From NCBI GenBank assembly GCA_938023775.1, contig CALJDB010000065.1:1-9084 (forward strand): DNA of 9,084 bases, read 5' to 3'. Position numbers and translations under genes: made by a program. Positions 1 through 7,467 of this stretch are shown one piece after another; position 1 is the first letter of the stretch, and each line of letters starts with the position of its first letter. Below the pieces are notes generated by a model, which ran no database searches, was not told the origin of the DNA, and saw only the letters and a program-made list of their open reading frames with translations. Origin of the DNA: an uncultured Clostridia bacterium. Its GTDB lineage: Bacteria > Bacillota > Clostridia > Oscillospirales > Oscillospiraceae.

Positions 1-1766
1 TGCGCCGCTTGGAGTATCGCGGATACGATAGTTGCGGGATTGCCGTCTGTGAGGCCGGAAAGATTGATCGTGTACGAACGGTCAAGCGTGTGAATGATTT
101 GTGCCGACAGGTTCAGGAAACAGGTTTGCACGGCACACTGGGCATTGCTCATACTCGGTGGGCGACGCACGGAGGACCGGTTGTTGCCAATGCGCACCCG
201 CATATTGCCGGGGGTCGCATTGCGCTCGTGCATAACGGCATCATTGAAAACTATCTGGCGCTGAAGGAATTCCTTGCCGGACACGGCAAGCAGTTCTCTT
301 CCGAAACGGACACGGAGGTCGTGGTGCATCTCATCGAGATGTACTACCATGACCTCGGCGACCTCAAAACAGCCGTGCTGCGCACCGCAGCACGGCTGGA
401 AGGCTCTTATGCGCTCGGCATTCTCTGCGCCGACAAGCCGGAGACGCTCTTCGCCGTGCGCGAGCACAGCCCGCTCATTCTGGGCGTCGGCGCGGGGGAG
501 ATGTTCTTCGCCTCGGACGTTACGGCGCTCGTGTCCCACACGAAAAACGCCGTCTATCTGGACGACGGCGAGGTCGCCGAGCTGACGCCGGATTCCTTCC
601 GCGTCTATGACTGCACGGGCCGCGAGGTGCACAAGACCGTCAGCCGCATCACATGGGATATCGAAGCCGCCGAGAAGGGCGGCTATGAGCATTTCATGCT
701 CAAGGAGATCATGGAGCAGCCCCGCGCCGTCAAGGCGGCGCTCGCGCCGCGCATCAAGAACGGCGAGATCGTGCTGGACGACTTTGCGATGAGCGCCGAG
801 GAGCTGCGGGATATCCGCAAGATCGTCATCACCGCCTGCGGCTCGGCGTATTACGCCGGCTGCTCCGGCAAATACGCCATCGAAGCGCTCTGCCGCATCC
901 CCGTGCAGGTGGAGCTCGCGAGCGAGCTGCGCTATTCCGACCCGCTCATCGACTCCCACACGCTGCTCATCGTGCTCTCCCAGTCCGGCGAGACGGCGGA
1001 CACCATCGCCGCGATGCGCGAGTGCGCCGCCCGCGGCGCGCGGACGCTCGCGATCGTGAACGTCGTCGGCAGCACCATCGCGCGGCAGGCGGATAATGTG
1101 CTCTATACCTGGGCAGGCCCGGAGATCGCCGTCGCGACGACGAAGGGCTATACGACCCAGCTCGCCGTGCTCTATCTCTTCGCGCTCTATGCCGGACGGA
1201 AGCTCGGACTTATGGACGAAGCGCGCTGCGCCGCGCTGCTCGCGGACCTTGGTTCCCTCCCGAAGAAGCTTCAGGAGGCGATCGACCTCAACCACGCCCT
1301 GCCGGAGACGGCGAAGACGCTCGCCGGGGCGGACTCCATCTTCTTCCTCGGCAGAAACACCGACTGGGCGGTCGCGCTCGAGGGCGCGCTCAAGATGAAG
1401 GAGATATCCTATATCCACGCGGAGGCTTACGCCGCGGGCGAGCTCAAGCACGGCACCATCGCCCTCATCGACGAGGGCACGCCCGTCGTCGCCCTCTGCT
1501 GCAATGAGCAGCTTCTCGACAAAACGCTCAGCAACGTCATCGAGGTCAAGGCGCGCGGCGCGCGCGTGCTCGCCGTGGCGTTTCAGGGCGACCGCCGCGT
1601 CGTTGCACAGGCGGACGACACCATCTTCATCCCGCGCGTGAACACGCTCTTCGCCGCGGCGCTCGCCGTCGTGCCGATGCAGCTGCTCGCTTATTACACC
1701 GCGAAGGAAAACGGCTGCGACATCGACAAGCCGAAAAACCTCGCGAAATCCGTTACGGTTGAGTGA
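1..1766 (+). CDS. glmS: Glutamine--fructose-6-phosphate aminotransferase (isomerizing), 5' end cut off by window
   Basis: GlmS makes glucosamine-6-phosphate from fructose-6-phosphate and glutamine, the entry step to UDP-GlcNAc and peptidoglycan in the cytoplasm. The frame is open from base 3. The TTG at 9 is an internal Leu codon (RRLEYRGYDS), not a start. Compared with E. coli GlmS about 20 N-terminal residues lie outside the window, including the catalytic Cys1. Numbering from base 9, the glutaminase domain (about 1-215) shows HTRWATHG (48-55) and HNGIIENY (75-82). The linker YEHFMLKEIMEQP is at 226-238. Two SIS sugar-isomerase domains follow, with SQSGETADT (324-332), VATTKGYTTQ (375-384) and ELKHGTIALI (478-487). 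The protein ends in the family's typical DKPKNLAKSVTVE. Total length would be about 608 residues, normal for the family. The usual Ala of RGYDSAG is Cys here (residue 9). The first roughly 290 bases use ATT for Ile, the rest almost only ATC. It is first in a tight block with purB and guaA. Confidence 0.97.
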   Translation, partial: RRLEYRGYDSCGIAVCEAGKIDRVRTVKRVNDLCRQVQETGLHGTLGIAHTRWATHGGPVVANAHPHIAGGRIALVHNGIIENYLALKEFLAGHGKQFSSETDTEVVVHLIEMYYHDLGDLKTAVLRTAARLEGSYALGILCADKPETLFAVREHSPLILGVGAGEMFFASDVTALVSHTKNAVYLDDGEVAELTPDSFRVYDCTGREVHKTVSRITWDIEAAEKGGYEHFMLKEIMEQPRAVKAALAPRIKNGEIVLDDFAMSAEELRDIRKIVITACGSAYYAGCSGKYAIEALCRIPVQVELASELRYSDPLIDSHTLLIVLSQSGETADTIAAMRECAARGARTLAIVNVVGSTIARQADNVLYTWAGPEIAVATTKGYTTQLAVLYLFALYAGRKLGLMDEARCAALLADLGSLPKKLQEAIDLNHALPETAKTLAGADSIFFLGRNTDWAVALEGALKMKEISYIHAEAYAAGELKHGTIALIDEGTPVVALCCNEQLLDKTLSNVIEVKARGARVLAVAFQGDRRVVAQADDTIFIPRVNTLFAAALAVVPMQLLAYYTAKENGCDIDKPKNLAKSVTVE

Positions 1767-1779
1767 GGCGCGGAGAAAA

Positions 1780-3204
1780 ATGGCAAACGCTAACGATACT
1801 TATCAGTCCCCGCTCGCGAGCCGCTACGCCTCGGAGACTATGCTCCGCCTCTTTTCCCAGCGGACGCGCATCGAGACGTGGCGCCGCCTGTGGACCGCGC
1901 TGGCGCGCGCGGAGAGCGCGCTCGGGCTTCCGATCACGCCGGAGCAGGTCGCGGAGCTTGAAGCGCATATCACCGATATCGACTTTGAAGCCGCCGCCGC
2001 GCGCGAGCGCGAGGTGCGCCATGATGTGATGGCGCATGTCTACGCCTACGGTCTCGCCGCCCCCAGCGCGGCGGGGATCATCCACCTCGGCGCGACGAGC
2101 TGCTATGTGACCGACAACGCGGACCTCATCCTCTACCGCGAGGGGCTGCGCTATCTCCGCGGGGAACTGCTGAAGGCGCTCGCCGCGCTCGCGGATTTCG
2201 CCGAGCGCTGGAAATCGACGCCGACGCTCGGCTACACGCATTATCAGCCCGCCCAGCCCGTCACGGTCGGCAAGCGCGCGACGCTCTGGATGCAGGACCT
2301 GCGCAGCGACGTAGAGGAGCTCGATTTCGTGCTGGACACACTCCGCTTCCTCGGCTGCCGCGGCACGACGGGCACGGAGGCGAGCTTCCTCGACCTCTTC
2401 GCCGGGGACAGCGCGAAGATCGACGGGATGAACCGCCGCATCGCTGCGGAGTTCGGCTTTGCCCGCTGCTACGATGTCTGCGGCCAGACCTATCCGCGCA
2501 AGACGGACAGCCGCATTTTAAGCTGCCTCTCCGCCATCGCGCAGAGCGCTTACCGCTTCGCGTCCGATATCCGCCTGCTCCAGCATGACCGCCAGATCGA
2601 CGAGCCCTTTGAGGAGCACCAGATCGGCTCGTCCGCCATGGCGTATAAGCGCAACCCCATGCGCTGCGAGCGCATCTGCTCGCTCGCGCGCTACCTGATG
2701 GCGGACGCCCAGAACGCCGCGATGACCGCGTCGAGCCAGTGGCTCGAACGCACGCTGGACGATTCGGCGAACCGCCGCATCGCGCTGCCGGAGGCGTTCC
2801 TCTGCGCGGACGCGGTGCTCCGGCTGGTCCAGAACGTCGCCGGGGGACTGCGCGTCAACGAGCGCGTCATCGCCCGCGCCGTGGAGGATTATCTGCCCTT
2901 CCTCGCCACCGAGAACATCATGATGGAGGGCGTAAAGCGCGGGGGAGACCGCCAGAAGCTCCATGAGATCATCCGCCGCTGCTCCATGGAGGCGACCGCC
3001 CGGATGAAGCAGGGCGAGCGCTGCGACCTCGTCGAGCGGCTCGCCGCGGAGCCGGAGCTTGGGCTCACGGAGGCCGAGCTGCGCGAAACGCTCCGCCCGG
3101 AAGATTATGCCGGCCGCTGCGCCGAGCAGGTGGACGCTTTTCTGGCGACCCTGCGCCCGCTGCTCGCGGGCGTGGAGCGCGCGGAGACCGAGATTACCGT
3201 CTGA
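1780..3204 (+). CDS. purB: Adenylosuccinate lyase, human-like ADSL type
   Basis: PurB releases fumarate from SAICAR in the common purine pathway and from adenylosuccinate in the AMP branch. I chose ATG 1780, giving 474 residues that open [18 protein letters not shown]. This matches the SPLxxRYAS start of ADSL-type enzymes. A GGAG sits four bases upstream (1772-1775), slightly close. A TTG at 1759 in the same frame would overlap the glmS end and add seven residues unlike the family. Motifs include RHDVMAH (80-86), [12 protein letters not shown] (99-110), [10 protein letters not shown] (151-160, catalytic-type His154), GTTGTEASF (195-203) and the fumarate lyase signature loop [11 protein letters not shown] (283-293) with its mobile catalytic Ser. 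[12 protein letters not shown] (323-334) and FLATENIMM (374-382) follow. By recall it resembles animal ADSL along its whole length more than the shorter B. subtilis PurB. It lies 13 bases after glmS and 31 before guaA, so co-transcription is likely. Confidence 0.95.
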   Translation: MANANDTYQSPLASRYASETMLRLFSQRTRIETWRRLWTALARAESALGLPITPEQVAELEAHITDIDFEAAAAREREVRHDVMAHVYAYGLAAPSAAGIIHLGATSCYVTDNADLILYREGLRYLRGELLKALAALADFAERWKSTPTLGYTHYQPAQPVTVGKRATLWMQDLRSDVEELDFVLDTLRFLGCRGTTGTEASFLDLFAGDSAKIDGMNRRIAAEFGFARCYDVCGQTYPRKTDSRILSCLSAIAQSAYRFASDIRLLQHDRQIDEPFEEHQIGSSAMAYKRNPMRCERICSLARYLMADAQNAAMTASSQWLERTLDDSANRRIALPEAFLCADAVLRLVQNVAGGLRVNERVIARAVEDYLPFLATENIMMEGVKRGGDRQKLHEIIRRCSMEATARMKQGERCDLVERLAAEPELGLTEAELRETLRPEDYAGRCAEQVDAFLATLRPLLAGVERAETEITV

Positions 3205-3235
3205 ACTTTTTCACCGAGAGGGAGAACGATATACT

Positions 3236-4768
3236 ATGGAAAAAATTCTTGTGCTGGACTTCGGCGGGCAGTATAACCAGCTCATCGCCCGCCGCGTCCG
3301 CGAGCAGCACGTCTTCGCGGAGGTCCGTGGCTACGACAAGATCACGCTGGAGGAGATCCGTGCCGAGGGCTATGCCGGCATTATCTTCACCGGCGGTCCC
3401 AACAGCGTCTATGACGAAACCTCGCCCCATTTTGACCCCGACATTCTGGACCTCGGCGTGCCGGTGCTCGGCATCTGCTACGGCCACCAGCTGATGGCGT
3501 GGATGGCGGGCGGCGAGATCTGCTCCGCCGGCAGCATCAGCGAATACGGCAAGGTCACGCTGGAAAAAACCGCGGACAGCCCGCTCCTGCGCGACATTCC
3601 GGCGGAGAGCGTCTGCTGGATGAGCCACACGGACTATGTGCGCACGGTCCCGGCGGGCTTCGCCGTTGTCGCAAAGACCGCGAGCTGCCCCTGCGCCGCG
3701 ATGGAAAACGCCGCGCGCCGGCTCTACGGCGTGCAGTTCCACCCCGAAGTGACCCACACGGAGTTTGGCGGGCGGCTGCTGCATAACTTTTTGTTCGAGA
3801 TCTGCCGCTGCCGCGGCGGCTGGACCATGGAGAGCTACTGCAAGACCGCGGTCGCCGCGCTGCGCGAGCAGATCGGGGACGGCAAGGTTCTCCTCGCGCT
3901 GAGCGGCGGCGTGGACTCCTCCGTCTGCGCCGCGCTGCTTGCCGAGGCGATCGGCAGCCAGCTCACCTGCGTGTTCGTCGACCACGGTCTGATGCGCAAA
4001 AACGAGGGCGACGAGGTCGAGGCGGCGTTCTCCCGCTGGAACATCCGCTTCATCCGCGTGAACGCGGCGGAGCGCTTCCTCGGAAAGCTCGCCGGCGTCA
4101 CCGAGCCGGAGCGCAAGCGCAAGATCATCGGCGAGGAGTTCATCCGCGTCTTCGAGGCGGAGAGCAAAAAGCTCGGCAAAGTCGATTACCTCGCGCAGGG
4201 CACCATTTACCCGGACGTCATCGAGTCCGGACTCGGCGCGAGCGCCGTCATCAAGAGCCACCACAATGTCGGCGGTCTGCCGGACTATGTGGACTTCAAG
4301 GAGATCGTGGAGCCGCTGCGCCTGCTCTTCAAGGACGAGGTGCGCCAGCTCGGCCGCGAGCTGGGTCTGCCGGACTATCTCGTGATGCGCCAGCCCTTCC
4401 CCGGTCCCGGTCTCGCCATCCGCATTCTGGGCGAGATCACGCCCGAAAAGCTCGATATCCTGCGCGAGACGGACGCCATTTTCCGCGAGGAGATGGCGAA
4501 GGGCGGGCAGGACCGCGTCGCGAGCCAGTATTTCGCCGTGCTCACGAACGGCCGCAGTGTCGGCGTTATGGGCGACGCGCGCACCTATGGCTACACCGTC
4601 GCGCTCCGCGCCGTCACAACGGACGATTTCATGACCGCCGACTGGGCAAGACTGCCCTACGAGGTCTTGGAGCGCGCCAGCTCCCGCATCACAAACGAAG
4701 TCCGCGCCGTCAGCCGCGTCGTCTACGATATCACGAGCAAGCCGCCTGCCACTGTGGAGTGGGAGTGA
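3236..4768 (+). CDS. guaA: GMP synthase (glutamine-hydrolysing)
   Basis: GuaA converts XMP to GMP using ATP and ammonia taken from glutamine. The product is 510 residues, the usual length. ATG 3236 gives [20 protein letters not shown], the standard N-terminus, with GAGAGGGAG at 3216-3224 as a rather distant ribosome-binding site (11 bases). The class I glutaminase domain (about 1-190) has its nucleophile Cys81 in GICYGHQ and His169/Glu171 in QFHPEV. The ATP pyrophosphatase domain carries the P-loop SGGVDSS (223-229). The dimerisation/XMP-binding domain holds [15 protein letters not shown] (386-400) and ends with the canonical KPPATVEWE. All expected catalytic residues are present. It follows purB by 31 bases and precedes the 2H phosphoesterase gene by 7, so the four genes probably share a transcript. 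The frame also runs open upstream into purB, but nothing there resembles GuaA. Confidence 0.97.
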   Translation: MEKILVLDFGGQYNQLIARRVREQHVFAEVRGYDKITLEEIRAEGYAGIIFTGGPNSVYDETSPHFDPDILDLGVPVLGICYGHQLMAWMAGGEICSAGSISEYGKVTLEKTADSPLLRDIPAESVCWMSHTDYVRTVPAGFAVVAKTASCPCAAMENAARRLYGVQFHPEVTHTEFGGRLLHNFLFEICRCRGGWTMESYCKTAVAALREQIGDGKVLLALSGGVDSSVCAALLAEAIGSQLTCVFVDHGLMRKNEGDEVEAAFSRWNIRFIRVNAAERFLGKLAGVTEPERKRKIIGEEFIRVFEAESKKLGKVDYLAQGTIYPDVIESGLGASAVIKSHHNVGGLPDYVDFKEIVEPLRLLFKDEVRQLGRELGLPDYLVMRQPFPGPGLAIRILGEITPEKLDILRETDAIFREEMAKGGQDRVASQYFAVLTNGRSVGVMGDARTYGYTVALRAVTTDDFMTADWARLPYEVLERASSRITNEVRAVSRVVYDITSKPPATVEWE

Positions 4769-4775
4769 CCCGGCT

Positions 4776-5279
4776 ATGCTGTGCGTGATCGCGAAGCTGG
4801 ATGTCGGGGCGACAGAGCGGCTGCGGGGGCTTCAGGGCGCTGCGGCTTCTTTCGGGCTGCGTCCCGCGCCGGTGTATGGGCATATCACGCTCGCGGCGTA
4901 CACGCCGGAGGACGATGCGGAATTTGCCGCAGGATGCAGGGAGCTGCTGGAGAATACAGCCCGCTTTTCCGTCCGCATCGACAGGATCGAGGTTTTGCAG
5001 GCAACGTCCATCATCGCGGCGCTGCCGGAGAAAAGCGGGGCGCTGCTGAGACTGCACGACAAAATTGCGGCGCGGTACGGTCAGTTTCTGGACGTGTGGA
5101 CGCGCGGCGGCGACTGGCTCCCGCATGTCACGCTGCTCTATCATCCGCAGGCGGAGCTGCCGCGGGTCTGCCGGGCGATGCGGGAGGTGTTTTCCCCGTT
5201 CACGGCGGAAGTCACGGGCATTGAGTTTTCAAAAGTCACGGAAACCGGCTATGAGATCACCGGCAGAATTGCACTGTAA
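4776..5279 (+). CDS. 2H phosphoesterase / 2'-5' RNA ligase-like protein
   Basis: The 167-residue product has the two HxTx motifs that define the 2H phosphoesterase superfamily: HITL (36-39) and HVTL (117-120), about 80 residues apart as in LigT/ThpR-like proteins. These enzymes act on 2',3'-cyclic phosphates or 2'-5' linkages in RNA or small nucleotides. The substrate here cannot be read from sequence. The short form, with no added domain, fits the '2'-5' RNA ligase family' proteins of Clostridia. ATG 4776 is preceded by GGGAG (4761-4765) inside the end of guaA and starts seven bases after the guaA stop, so translation is probably coupled to it. The next gene starts 14 bases downstream. There is no signal peptide or membrane segment, so it should be cytoplasmic. 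Superfamily call is firm, specific activity unknown. Confidence 0.85.
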   Translation: MLCVIAKLDVGATERLRGLQGAAASFGLRPAPVYGHITLAAYTPEDDAEFAAGCRELLENTARFSVRIDRIEVLQATSIIAALPEKSGALLRLHDKIAARYGQFLDVWTRGGDWLPHVTLLYHPQAELPRVCRAMREVFSPFTAEVTGIEFSKVTETGYEITGRIAL

Positions 5280-5280
5280 C

Positions 5281-5290
5281 GGAGGAGGAG
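5281..5290 (+). promoter_or_regulatory. Strong ribosome-binding site that supports a TTG start
   Basis: GGAGGAGGAG begins directly after the stop of the 2H phosphoesterase gene. Its first GGAGG ends eight bases before TTG 5294, an ideal distance. The first in-frame ATG (5321) is far from any purine-rich site. This decides the start of the next gene. Confidence 0.75.
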
Positions 5291-5293
5291 CCT

Positions 5294-6163
5294 TTGACGG
5301 ATAAAACCGCCTATACGACCATGACGCCGGAGGCGCTGCTGCCGCGGCTGGGGCTTGCACCCGACGCGGAGGCGGCGGTGGGGCGCAAGCTCGAAAGAAA
5401 CCGCCGGGAGCTGGAAGCAATCGCAGAGACGGCTTACGCCGGCGAAATGCCGGATTTTCCGCTCTGCCGGCGCATGCCGCTGACCCGGCTCGCGGTCATC
5501 GTCTGCCTTCTGGCGCGGAAATATGCCGACTATCGGGTGGCGGGCGCGGACGAAGACATCATTCTGGACACCTTCCGGGACGTCTCGCTCCGGGCGGAGC
5601 TTTACCGCCGACGGAGCGGCGGCATCGGCGTTTCCAAGGACGACGTGGTATGGTTCCGCCACATTATGAACGGGGATGTTTTCAAGCTCGGCGCGCTGCA
5701 GTACCAGAAATTTTCGATGATCTACCTCGACGAGGAAACTATCGGCGAGCCTTACATGACCTTTTCCGAGGCGCAGAAGCTCGCGCTGCCGGGCGGCGCG
5801 CCCGTGCTCAACTGCCATATCCCGGCGGGCGCGGACCTCAGCGCCGCCGCGGTCGGGGCATCGCTCCGCCGGGCGCGGGCGTTTTTCGCGGAAAACTTCC
5901 CGGCAGTTCGGTACCGGGCGTTTCTCTGTTACAGCTGGCTGCTCTACCCGCCGATGCTGGAGCGCCTCCCGGAGAGCAGTCGCATCCGCTGTTTTGCTGC
6001 GCACTTCGAAATTCTTGGCACCTGCGGCGACGGCACACAGGCGTTGGAAAACCTGTTTCCGGACAAAAAACGCCCGGACCCGGCGCATTACACCGCCCTG
6101 CAAGCGCTCGCGGCGGAGCACCCGGAGCTTCTGGGCTACGCCTGCGGCGTGATCAGACTGTAA
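5294..6163 (+). CDS. Acyltransferase domain-containing protein (NAT_N + GNAT_C type)
   Basis: The 289-residue product starts at TTG 5294. The C-terminal half has features I associate with the GNAT-like C-terminal domain (GNAT_C) found in uncharacterised Clostridia proteins: LNCHIPAGADLS (172-183), a helix with SLRRARAFF (190-198), then CYSWLLYPPM (212-221) and SRIRCFAAHFEI (229-240). The N-terminal half (about 10-165) would be the partner NAT_N domain, with DTFRDVSLRAEL (92-103) and a WFRHIMNGDVFKLGALQYQ stretch (120-138). Members are presumed N-acyltransferases by fold; I know of no established substrate. There is no signal peptide or transmembrane helix. The gene sits 14 bases after the 2H phosphoesterase gene and 19 before a truncated gene, so it is likely the distal part of the same transcript. 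Family assignment rests on remembered motifs. The function is unknown. Confidence 0.75.
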   Translation: MTDKTAYTTMTPEALLPRLGLAPDAEAAVGRKLERNRRELEAIAETAYAGEMPDFPLCRRMPLTRLAVIVCLLARKYADYRVAGADEDIILDTFRDVSLRAELYRRRSGGIGVSKDDVVWFRHIMNGDVFKLGALQYQKFSMIYLDEETIGEPYMTFSEAQKLALPGGAPVLNCHIPAGADLSAAAVGASLRRARAFFAENFPAVRYRAFLCYSWLLYPPMLERLPESSRIRCFAAHFEILGTCGDGTQALENLFPDKKRPDPAHYTALQALAAEHPELLGYACGVIRL

Positions 6164-6182
6164 AAAAACGGAGGAGCTGCCG

Positions 6183-6220
6183 ATGGAGGAGATCATTTAT
6201 AATTTCCGCGACAGCGCCGC
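6183..6220 (+). pseudogene. 5' stub of an unidentified gene, broken at a junction
   Basis: ATG 6183 has a good GGAGG-type site (6170-6175) and reads [13 protein letters not shown], but the frame then runs into the wrong frame of an acetyltransferase remnant and yields a Ser/Arg/Pro-rich shadow peptide. The most economical reading is that a gene began here and its body was lost by a deletion whose right end fused it, out of frame, to the 3' end of a hexapeptide acetyltransferase. The junction lies somewhere in the GC-rich 6206-6228. The stub is too short to identify. It could instead be the rearranged start of the acetyltransferase itself, though it does not look like one. Confidence 0.45.
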
Positions 6221-6421
6221 AGCGGCGTCGGCATTGCGCAGCCCATCACGATCGGCGACGATGTCTGGATCGGCGGAAACGCGACCGTGCTCCCCGGCGT
6301 CACGATCGGCAGCGGCGCCGTCATCGCCGCCGGAGCCGTCGTCACGCGCGACGTTCCGCCAAACACCCTCGCCGCCGGTGTTCCTGCCCGCATTGTGCGG
6401 ACGCTGGAGGGAGAAGAATGA
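6203..6421 (+). pseudogene. C-terminal remnant of a maltose/galactose O-acetyltransferase-like hexapeptide protein
   Basis: The frame that ends in TGA 6419-6421 reads [20 protein letters not shown], then [20 protein letters not shown] and [20 protein letters not shown]. This is the classic left-handed beta-helix end of the LacA/Maa family, which moves acetyl groups from acetyl-CoA to sugars. Only about 65 of the usual 185-200 residues remain. The catalytic His-containing region and the N-terminal maltose acetyltransferase segment are missing, and TAA at 6200-6202 blocks the frame upstream. No suitable start precedes it, so it is almost certainly not an active enzyme. The surviving part shows no internal stops, which points to a recent deletion. 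An intact copy would have made this a cluster of five acyltransferase genes. Confidence 0.85.
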
Positions 6422-6532
6422 AAGAATATCTGCACCGGGGAAACGCCGGAGCACGCGCGCCGCGAGGGGGTCAGCATGAACCAGTACTGCGTCAACCCGC
6501 TCTCCAAAAACGACGCCGCTGCCGCCGGCTGA
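6418..6532 (+). pseudogene. Possible remnant of a second unidentified gene
   Basis: After the acetyltransferase stop, the frame from 6422 to TGA 6530-6532 has a strongly coding-like third position (about 32 of 36 codons end in G or C). It reads KNICTGETPEHARREG, then MNQYCVNPLSKNDAAAAG. ATG 6418 overlaps the preceding stop (ATGA) and has GGAGG at 6406-6410, an ideal layout for a coupled gene, but it is one base out of frame with this peptide. Removing one A from the AAA at 6421-6423 would join them. That suggests a gene start with a one-base indel and a lost 3' body. The peptide is not one I recognise. An internal ATG at 6476 could in principle make an 18-residue peptide. The next gene's ribosome-binding site overlaps the stop. 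Confidence 0.4.
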
Positions 6533-6545
6533 GGAGGACCCATCC

Positions 6546-7421
6546 ATGACAAAACAGGACATTCTGACCCGCCTCGCGTCGCTGGGGCTGGACGCGGGGG
6601 AGTATTGGGTCGTCGCGGGGGCGGCGATGGTGCTTTACGGGCTGCGGGAGCGGACACACGACATTGACCTCGGCTGCACGCCGGCGCTCGCGGACCGGCT
6701 GGAGCGGCAGTACGCGCCGGAGCGGTTCCCGGATGGGACACGCGCGTTTCACATCGGGGACGATGTGGAGATCTTTGAAAATTACCGCATCGGTCCCGTG
6801 ACGGCGGTCTGCGGCGTGCCCGCCGTGACGCTGGACGGGCTCTGCGCGATGAAGCGTGCCCTCGGGCGCGAAAAGGATCTGCGCGACGTGGCGCTCATCG
6901 AGGCGTCGCTGCCGTCGCTGGCGCTGCGCCCCGCGGGAGCCGGAGACCCGGCGCGCGAATGGGCGCTTTTCCGCGACACGCCGCCGGAAAACCGCTGGGA
7001 AAACCGCTGGTTCGGCTGCGATTACGAGACTTACCGCGCGGAGGCGCTGCCGCAGATGCAGCGCGCTGCGGAGGGAATCGGGCTTGCGCCGGACCGCGTG
7101 GCGGACACGAAATATCTGCTCTGGGACTGCGGAGAGGCGGTCGCGATTTTCAACGTACGCCACTATCTGACGCCCGCACTCGCTGCCGGTGCCGGGCACA
7201 TCGGCTACGCCGTCCGTCCGGACCGCCGCGGCAGGGGCTACGCGAGCCGCGGACTTGCCCTTGCGGCGGACGCCCTGCGCAGTCTGCCGGATTTCGCCGA
7301 GGACGAGATTTACCTCTCCTGCCTCAAAACGAACGAGCCCTCCCTTCGCGCCATGCTCCGCTGCGGGGGAACGATCCACCATTCGGACGAGACGGAGCAT
7401 TACGTCCGGATACCGAGATGA
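6546..7421 (+). CDS. Nucleotidyltransferase-like domain fused to a GNAT acetyltransferase
   Basis: One uninterrupted 291-residue protein starts at ATG 6546, eight bases after GAGGAGG (6531-6537). Residues 1-122 look like a small nucleotidyltransferase-fold protein of the AbiEii/KNTase-like kind: AGAAMVLYGLRERTHDIDLG (24-43) gives the glycine motif and the paired acidic residues D39 and D41, with acidic D73/E75 in DDVEIF. KRALGREKDLRD (103-114) matches the usual helix near the end of such proteins. Residues about 125-291 are a GNAT domain, opening with LALRPA as its first strand. Motif A is GHIGYAVRPDRRGRGYASRG (217-236), including the acetyl-CoA loop RRGRGYA, and NEPSLRAMLRCGG (263-275) corresponds to motif B. 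GNAT activity is plausible. The nucleotidyltransferase part may be catalytic or only a binding module. The gene closes the plus-strand run and its stop overlaps a terminator. Substrates are unknown. Confidence 0.8.
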   Translation: MTKQDILTRLASLGLDAGEYWVVAGAAMVLYGLRERTHDIDLGCTPALADRLERQYAPERFPDGTRAFHIGDDVEIFENYRIGPVTAVCGVPAVTLDGLCAMKRALGREKDLRDVALIEASLPSLALRPAGAGDPAREWALFRDTPPENRWENRWFGCDYETYRAEALPQMQRAAEGIGLAPDRVADTKYLLWDCGEAVAIFNVRHYLTPALAAGAGHIGYAVRPDRRGRGYASRGLALAADALRSLPDFAEDEIYLSCLKTNEPSLRAMLRCGGTIHHSDETEHYVRIPR

Positions 7422-7467
7422 AAGCAGCCGGGTCCGCACCGTTTGGTGCGGACCCGGCTGCTTTTTT
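7421..7467 (+). terminator. Intrinsic terminator, perfect 20-bp stem, shared by converging genes
   Basis: The arms 7421-7440 and 7445-7464 are perfect inverted repeats around a GTTT loop (7441-7444), followed by T's at 7462-7467. The left arm begins at the last base of the plus-strand stop codon. The minus-strand gene's stop (7469-7467) touches the T-run on the other side. In the minus direction the hairpin is followed only by TTT (7423-7421) and then CATCTC, so termination should be stronger on the plus strand. Confidence 0.92.

Noticed and set aside
9..11. TTG as the start codon of glmS
   Set aside because: It encodes the Leu of the conserved RRLEYRGYDS motif. The frame is open upstream and the catalytic N-terminal Cys must lie further back, outside the window.
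1759..1779. TTG start for purB, adding seven residues
   Set aside because: It overlaps the glmS end, the added residues are unlike the family, and ATG 1780 gives the conserved N-terminus.
3059..3235. Longer guaA reading frame with an upstream start inside purB
   Set aside because: The extension is an Arg/Pro/Ser-rich out-of-frame translation of pur[16 protein letters not shown] at 3236 is the true GuaA start.
3194..4264. Long minus-strand reading frame of 356 codons opposite guaA
   Set aside because: It is a shadow of GC-rich guaA, Ala/Arg/Asp-rich with no recognisable motif. All GuaA catalytic motifs lie on the plus strand.
5249..6196. Long minus-strand reading frame opposite the NAT_N/GNAT_C gene
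   Set aside because: The plus strand has a consistent coding frame with strong ribosome-binding site and family motifs. The opposite frame shows none.
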